From assembly GCA_002914805.1 (NCBI GenBank), contig JXTB01000026.1, positions 391,516 to 455,515 on the forward strand: DNA of 64,000 nt, read 5' to 3'. Position 1 is the stretch's first letter. The number at the start of each line of letters is the position of its first letter. The notes under the pieces are model-generated. The model ran no database searches. It had not been told where the DNA came from and saw only the letters and a program-made list of their open reading frames with translations. The translations under genes were made by a program, and so were the position numbers. This DNA is from Parasponia andersonii (taxonomy: Eukaryota; Streptophyta; Magnoliopsida; Rosales; Cannabaceae). This document shows positions 57,590 to 64,000 of this stretch, piece after piece.

Positions 57590-58700
57590 TAAGCGATATT
57601 ATGATTTGTAATAATAAATTAATATGCATTTTCACATAACTTTTTGTAAGTATCCACCTTGTATCTAATTTGAGTATTGTACAATATATGTAAGTATTAT
57701 ACTAAATACTGTAGTCGTTTACTTTATCATAATATACTCAAATGTACTAAATTCAATAATATTATAACTAGTTAGTACACAATCATTCATTGTGTATCTA
57801 ATTTGATGATTAGGCATTATGTTTTTGTGTTATTTAAGTATTATACTCATCTATTTTTTCATATTATGAATAGTGATATTAGATTAATTTAAATTTTTGC
57901 TTAATTTAATTTTTTCAATGATATTATAATAATGAAATTTATCACTATTTAGTGCAAAGTTACTTTTTTTGTATCTTACTTGATTACGAATTTACATGTA
58001 ATAGTATTATATTAAGTACTATAGTTATCTACTTAATGAGATTATGATAAGTAATAATAAATTAGTGTGAATTTTCACATAATTTTGTAAAATTTATCCA
58101 CTTTCTATTACATTTAAGCATGAGAGGATAAGTAATAGTATTATACTAAGTACTTTAGTAAATTAATTTATCACAATATACTCAAATATAAATTAATTCT
58201 ATTTTTTTATTAATTAGTGCAAAGTCCTTATTTAAAACTAACTGAACCATAAGACAATTTGTAATAATATTATAAATACTTTAGTCACTTGCTTTGCCAT
58301 ATTATAATCAAATATATTAAATTAATTTCGTTTTTTACTAATTAGTGCAAAATAATTCAATTTAATTCTAATTTAACTACAAACTAACTTTTTAAAGTGT
58401 TATACTAAGTACTCTAGTCACCTACATTGTCACAATACTTAAATATATTAAATTAATCTTATTTTTCTAATTAGTTCAAAGTCATTTAATTTAAATTAAT
58501 TTGACTGTTAGATAATATATAAATAGTGTTATAATCACTTATTTTGTGACATTATAATGAAAAAGATTAAATTACTTATATTTCTCATTAATTAGTTCAA
58601 AGTCATTTAATCTATTTCCTTCAAAAAATAAATTATTCAATATATATCTAATTTGACTATTAGGCAATATTTTATATTGTTAAACAAGATATATATGTAT
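57590..58700 (+). repeat. degenerate AT-rich tandem array, about 130-bp units
   Basis: At least six or seven diverged units, recognised by TATACTAAGTACT.TAGTCA..TACTTTGTCA, ATACTCAAATATATTAAATTAAT, TTAATTAGTGCAAAGT and TAATTTGACTA, with cores near 57690, 57838, 58003, 58140, 58268, 58400 and 58528. Spacing is about 130 bp, varying from about 128 to 165. There is no coding capacity. It resembles an old satellite or an internal repeat array of a large element. Confidence 0.7.
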
Positions 58701-59339
58701 ATTATTTTAGTTACCTTTTTATTATTTAATTTATACCTATCTTAATAAGTTAACAAGGATTAGTTTATTGTGTGATAAACAATAATTTTGTTTTATGATT
58801 TTCTAGAATATATATATATATATATATATATGTAGTTATTGACTAATTTTGAGCAGTTAACCAAGATTAAATTGTCATTTTCTAAAATATTTATTTTAAA
58901 CAATATCAAAAAACTTAATTTATTTATGTTGTATGACTATTTTAGTATGTATATATCAGATACATATTACATCCTAAATTATCATTTAGCCTTTTTTTTT
59001 AATGCAGCATTTAAAGTTCTTTATATGACTAATATTATAAGTATTACTATAATTTTATTACATTGTTAAATAATATCATTCACAGTGTCATTATTAAAAC
59101 TAATATTTCAAATATATAAAAATGAGGACAGACCCATTCATATTTTATTAAATGGGGTTATTGTGAGCAAGAGTGCTTGCTAGCCTTACTCATCATTTTA
59201 CTTAAGTTGGGCAAAACTGACTCAAGAATGTATAAAATATGCCAAAACCAGTGAATTGGCTAAATAAATTGAGCATTATGAACGTCTAGCTATCCTTAAT
59301 CAACTCATCTCATTAATCAATTGTTTTCTAATAAATAAT
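58701..59339. other. AT-rich DNA between repeat blocks
   Basis: (TA)n at 58808-58831. An unassigned 76-codon frame at 58839-59069. No recognised feature. Confidence 0.35.
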
Positions 59340-59700
59340 TGTTAATTATATATGAGATTATGATTAATAATAATAGATTCATGTTCATTTTCACTTACTT
59401 TTATATAATTCATATACTTTGTATTTAATTTAGGTATTTGTGCTATACTAAATATTATAGTCAATTTGTGTTAATAAACTCAATTATGTTAAATAAATAA
59501 AGTTTATAATTTATTAATGCACAATTATTTTGTATATAATTTAATCATGATGTAATATGTATTAGCATTATTATTATAAGTATTATATTTCCCTATTTAG
59601 TAATACTATGTAAATGATATTAGATTAGTTTGAATTATTACTTAAATTTATAAATTATCCTATATTTTTCAAATAATTTTAGAACGAGACAATGTGCAAT
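59340..59700 (+). repeat. second block homologous to the 57590 array
   Basis: Aligns by eye with 57590-57900: ATTATGAT..GTAATAATA, CATTTTCAC, TATACTAAATA.T.TAGTC, TGTATCTAATTTGATGA and GATATTAGATTA occur in the same order. It is a separated copy of the beginning of the array. Confidence 0.6.
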
Positions 59701-60595
59701 AGAATTAAAGTAATTACTCTAGTGACTTAATCTAAAGAAGCAACTTGTCCTGTCATCAGGTCCATCGCTACTGTTTGTGGGAACTATGAAAAAGAGAGTT
59801 GCAATCGTCAAATAGAAATAGCACAAGAAAGATTCATATGTAGCTTAGATTGCATAAATTATAAATTCATAAAAAGTATTAGAAAAGTAATAATCATACA
59901 TAGCCTGTGCAAACACCAAATGTGCTAGAGAAACGCGTCATTTTAAATATTCAAACCAAAAGCAAAGATTTTCCACTTCAAGCACGTCCATTGAGTTCAT
60001 GCCAATAACAAAGTGGTCGATGCAACTTGGAAGGCCAATCATTTATATGTCTATTAATTTTATTGTAGAACTCCAAATAGCAGAAGCCACTATATACAAG
60101 TCCATAACTACACATCACCGTTAGAAATGCTTTATAAGGAAACCAACTTTGAGATGTAAAAATCTTTTGGATTTAATACATGAGGTAGCTACTTTTTGGA
60201 TTTGAAAAATTTATAAAATATGTATATATATATATCTATATATATATCATTGTATTTTCTTTCTAATTTCGACTATGGCGACTTTTATCATCCAATCACC
60301 AAAAATTCTATCGGCTCTCAATAAAATTGTCTTCTGAAGCACTTTATTTCCATTGCGAGGAATATAATGACAAGAACCATGACTAATAATATCATGAAAA
60401 AAAAAACCTTCGCAAATAGCTAAAAATTCACAGCCACTTCCACTGAAAAATTCTCATAGATAAGCTTTACTTTAGACAATTGACTTACCAAAACACCGTC
60501 ATATTGTGCCGTACCACTACAACTCCAATTCATTAAAATCCTTTTCCTATAAGTAACGCAATATCAGATTTTTGCAAACACTACTTGTTCCACAT
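59701..60595. other. intergenic; possible RNase H-like remnant on -
   Basis: Between 60560 and 60300 the - strand carries pieces reminiscent of the RNase H-like end of LINE-derived proteins (a block ending S-H-G-S-C-H-Y-I-P-R-N-G-N-K-V), but with many stops. 59760-60120 is not recognised. (TA)n at 60221-60247. Confidence 0.25.
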
Positions 60596-61294
60596 TGTTG
60601 TGCGGTCTAAAATCCTAAGGTCGCATAAGGGTTATATGCGACCTCCTCCGTGAAGGTTATATACGACCTCCTCCGTGATGGCTATATGCGACCTCTTCCA
60701 CAGGTTTTGTGCGACCTTCTCCGTGCAGTTTGCCTTGTCAAACAGGAAACCTATAAGAAGAGGGAAACACGTAAATGCTGTAAAGGAAACCTACAAGAAG
60801 AGGGAAACAAGTAAATGCTATGGAAGAAACCTACAAGGAAAGGGAAACTGAAGTATCCTATTTGTGATCAACTAGTTGTCCGTTTTGAATGATTATCTAA
60901 TTATATTATCCAGTTGTATAGTTACCCGTTTATACGATTAGAATCCTAGGGACATAAGGTTACCTTTGCCTATATAAGGGGGGCTCTATGTTCCGAAGGA
61001 TAATTCCAAGTTTGAGTAATTCAAAGGTTAGAGTATTCCAAGCTTTGGGTAGTCTTAGTTTTTAGTATTTTCAATAGCTTTTCAGTCTTTCGAATTTCCA
61101 GACGATATTGTAACCTTGAGTGTTCGTTATTCTTCATAAAATAGTGAGAAAACAGTGGACGTAGGCTCATCTTTTTCGGGGCTGAACCACTATAAAATCC
61201 TCTCTTATTTTTTGCTTTGATTATTGATTCAATTCACACAAGCCACATCTCTTGATTTTTTCTAAATTTATTGTTGATAAAACCTCCATCAACA
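60596..61294 (+). repeat. 5' LTR (699 bp)
   Basis: It starts TGTTG and ends CAACA, a 5-bp inverted terminal match. TATA box TATATAAG at 60971-60978, then a leader of about 320 bp. The U3 part contains four units of about 25 bp (60631-60728) around TTATATGCGACCTCCTCCG, and then units around GGAAACCTACAAGAAGAGGG (60745-60850). Confidence 0.85.
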
Positions 61295-61296
61295 AT

Positions 61297-61313
61297 TGGC
61301 GCTAGAAGGAGGG
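61297..61313 (+). promoter_or_regulatory. primer-binding site
   Basis: TGGCGCTAGAAGGAGGG two bases after the LTR. This form is common in plant gypsy elements; the tRNA was not assigned. Confidence 0.7.
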
Positions 61314-61355
61314 CTATTCCGGCAGAAAAATTTGTCAAATTCCACCTTTTAAATA

Positions 61356-63198
61356 ATGGCAAACACTAGAAACACTACCAGAGTCACCGGGACTAGCCAA
61401 AACTAACCTCAGAGTACTGCTGCTACACAAGCGACCCCTGCTCCGGATCAGCCTACTATGACGGCAACAGAGAACCTATCCCAGAGACAGGATCGCATGG
61501 AGGAAACGCTCGTGAACCTTCAGCAAGTCACTAACCAGATCAATGACACTCTGCGACGACTTGCTGAAGGGCAGATGGTGACCCCACCATAACATGAAAG
61601 TCCCAAAGAACGTCCTGCTCAATTACCTGAGAAGGGAATACAGATTCTCGAGACGAGAAGACGCGACCAGCCAAGAACTCAGCAGGAGCGTCATGAAGAA
61701 CGCATCTCCAAAGGGAAAGGCAAGGTCGCAGACTTGCCTCCAGAATCTTGTACGGAGAGTTCAAGTACGAACTGTGGTTGTACACAACCTTCTCGTAAAT
61801 CCACTAACAACCAGGATCGCTTGAGCAGTGAACAAGGACGATCATCGAGAAGTGTCTTCGAAAGAATCAGCAGGGAGTCAAGACAAGATCCTGCTGACCT
61901 AAGACAGTATTTGGAGCGACGACATGGTCATGACCGATCTGTATCGCATCATAGCGACCACAGCCGGTCTCGTCGCACTATGCCACTAGATTCCTCTCAT
62001 AGGTCGCAGAAGACTCTACCAGACCAGCCCGCTGCGAAACAGGATAACGAACAAAGGTCGCTTATACCACTAGCAAGGAATGATGCTTTCCCTCTGAACG
62101 TCGACGTTCACAATTTAAGGATCGCATTAGATGCACTTGCTGGATGGGATGATGAGCTCGCTGATGGGTATCGCCAGTCGCCATTCAGTGAGGAGGTTCG
62201 AGCTGCAGCCCTTCCCACCGGATTCAGACTTCCCACCATCAATACTTTTGATGGAAAGACTGATCCACAGGACCATATGGATCACTTCAGCGACTTGATG
62301 GAACTTCATCGGGTTAGTGATCATGCACGCTGCAGATGTTTCACTGTAACACTCTCAGGAGCGGCAAAGAAGTGGTTTCGAGGACTCAAACCCGGTTTGA
62401 TTTTGTCCTGGTAACAACTACAGACGGCGTTTTTGAGACAATTTCAGGCCGCAAAGAATTTCACTGTTCTGCTTGTCAGTTTGTCCGCAATCTGCCAAGG
62501 TCCAGAGGAGACTCTACGGTCTTATCTCAATCAATTCACTACAGAGCTAGCGAAGGTCAACAACCCCCCTGAAGGAGGGGTTCTTACTCTTATGATGGCT
62601 GGGGTGCGACCAGAAACAAAACTCTGGGAGGAATTGCTTGAACGGGAATGTAGGACTCTCGAAGACTTCTACCGAAGAGTCGGTCGACATCTAAGGTTAG
62701 AGTCTTCACGTGAGAATCATCAAAAGACCAAAAAAGGAGGAAAGACAGATGCGGCAAAGGTTGCGGTCATCACCGACAATGACAGTAATAAGAAAAACAA
62801 GAGGAATAATGAACCGGCAAGTGAGAATCAGCCTAGACCTAAAAGACAGGAGATTTCAAAAGCTCCCATGAGGTTCAACAATCACACCGAGTTAAACGCT
62901 TCCATAGATCATATCTATGCGGTCACAAACCAAAAGGAGCGATACCGTCAACCGGGACCGATGAAGCGAGACAGGACAAAGCGCGACCCCAACAAGTTCT
63001 GCTGGTATCACAATGATATTGGGCATGATACTAATGATTGATTTGCCCTGAAAGATGAAATCGAAAGGCTGATTAGAGAGGGACGATTGCGGCAGTATAC
63101 CAGGCAGAGCGATGAAAAGCGAGAAGAAGACCAATAGCGACCTCCAGAAATTCAGCGTGAGGTGCGAACTATTTTTGGAGGGCCGCATGTTGGAGGAG
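61356..63198 (+). pseudogene. gag of the second Tat element
   Basis: Reading from ATG 61356 (M-A-N-T-R-N-T-T), with a stop at codon 17 and another after ...V-T-P-P. A long frame (61734-62414) carries a basic, Arg/Ser-rich region, then the capsid entry F-D-G-K-T-D-P-Q-D-H-M and F-T-V-T-L-S-G-A-A-K-K-W-F. After one frame break it continues (62433-63041) with L-R-Q-F-Q-A-A-K-N-F, then a Lys-rich linker. The zinc knuckle is C-W-Y-H-N-D-I-G-H-D-T-N-D followed by a stop in place of its last Cys (63039-63041). Several stops fit C-to-T decay of Gln codons. Confidence 0.85.
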
Positions 63199-63289
63199 AT
63201 TCCAAGCGAGCATAGGATAGATACGCACGAGAAGCTCGACAGTAGCCGTTAACCAACGTCATGCACCTTGATCAGCGACCACGCAAGCT

Positions 63290-63700
63290 TCAGCGAGTAC
63301 CGGAAATAGATATTACCTTCACAGAGCAAGATGCAAAGGAAGTCCATTATCCCCATAATGACGCGCTGGTCATAAAAATTAACTGTGGAAGCACACAGTT
63401 GTGGCGAGTATTGGTCGACAACGGAAGTGCTGTAGATATTCTATACTTCGATGCCTTCAAGAAGATGGGGTTGAATGAGAGCGACCTGAAGCCTGCCGCC
63501 GCTCCACTCTATGGTTTTACTGGAGACAGCCTGATGCCTATGGGCATGATTGAACTGATGGTCAGCGTTGGGACCTTCCCAAGGGTTTCATCAATAATGA
63601 CCCAGTTTTTGGTAGTAGATTGCCCATCTGCCTTTAACGCTGTCCTAGGAAGACCAACATTAAGGGAACTTCGAGCTGTCACCTCGATTTATCATCTAAC
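63290..63700 (+). pseudogene. aspartic protease domain, second Tat element
   Basis: An open stretch with P-H-N-D-A-L-V-I, the active-site block V-L-V-D-N-G-S-A-V-D-I-L (Asp present), and the C-terminal block F-L-V-V-D-C-P-S-A-F-N-A-V-L-G-R-P. All expected blocks are present, unlike the other element, where the Asp is changed. It is classed as pseudogene only because upstream gag is interrupted. Confidence 0.85.
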
Positions 63701-63859
63701 GATGAAGTTCCCAACCCAACATGGTGTAGGTGAGGTGCGAGGAAATCAGTATGATGCGAGGACTTGCTATAACAACTCGCTGAAACTCGCAGCAAAAGAT
63801 GCGACGTCCCGCACAATGATGGTCCACCTGCCAGAGGAAGCGATCAGAGTGTCGGTCAC

Positions 63860-64000
63860 AGTAGCAGATGAAGCGTCAATCGTGGCAGCGGATCAAGCGT
63901 CAATCGTGGCCGCAGATGAAGCGTCAATCGTGGTAGCGGATGAAGCGTCAGTCGTGGCCGCGGATAAAACATCAGCTGAAGCAGCGAGCAAAGCGTCAGT
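63860..64000 (+). repeat. 24-bp in-frame minisatellite in pol
   Basis: About five units of GATGAAGCGTCAATCGTGGC.GCG encode repeats of the 8-residue A-D-E-A-S-I-V-A pattern between protease and RT. It continues to the window edge. Units differ by few bases, so expansion is recent. Confidence 0.85.

Larger units (their letters stand above)
60596..64000 (+). mobile_element. second Tat-type gypsy element, 5' part, runs off the edge
   Basis: 5' LTR 60596-61294, primer-binding site from 61297, gag from 61356, then protease. RT and the rest would lie beyond 64000. It is not the same family as the 8547-20859 element: the LTR differs and the primer site is TGGCGCTAGAAGGAGGG. Gag-pol is less decayed, with long open blocks and few stops, so this insertion is younger. 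The right LTR is outside the window, so the target duplication cannot be tested. Confidence 0.88.

Noticed and set aside
1..64000. tRNA, rRNA, CRISPR or organelle genes
   Set aside because: None of the conserved cores or regular repeat-spacer patterns were seen; the tandem repeats present are contiguous minisatellites.

Overview
The window is nuclear DNA from a flowering plant, most likely a dicot. It is AT-rich and full of nested transposable elements, and it contains one intact spliced host gene. That gene runs on the + strand from 44843 to 52806 in 12 exons. It encodes a 463-residue protein of the plastid-type family typified by Arabidopsis 'uncharacterized protein At3g49140'. All exon phases join without a stop, and one intron uses a GC donor. 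I do not name a species.

Left part (1-8546): remnants of Ty3/gypsy elements (end of pol, polypurine tract, two LTR-like blocks). A small non-autonomous LTR element (1772-3124) is inserted in them. Next comes a 698-bp chimeric element (6524-7221) that ends in a perfect 93-bp inverted repeat and is flanked by a perfect 5-bp target duplication. Its ends are inverted copies of the same LTR end, which is not the normal architecture.

8547-20859: a complete but dead Ty3/gypsy element of the Tat type, with 841/840-bp LTRs and a perfect GTATC target duplication. It carries gag, protease, RT, two RNase H domains and integrase on + (many stops, altered catalytic residues), two minisatellites after pol, and then a large antisense gene (19636 to 16434) with its own TATA box and a plausible 78-bp intron.

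20865-44600: AT-rich intergenic DNA holding a decayed CACTA transposon (about 21960-25570), two copies of one MITE family (26160-26391 and 31428-31668, opposite orientations), a 3 x 55 bp repeat, an F-box-associated gene fragment, a Copia LTR inserted into an L1-type LINE on the - strand (38125-41850), and a 648-bp hAT-like element with near-perfect 8-bp target duplications (42933-43580).

52807-64000: the 3' flank of the host gene, a degenerate AT-rich tandem array of about 130-bp units (57590-58700) with a homologous block at 59340-59700, and the 5' half (LTR, gag, protease) of a second Tat-type gypsy element that runs off the right edge. I found no tRNA, rRNA, CRISPR or bacterial-type features. 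Domain calls come from motif recognition by eye; no database search was run.
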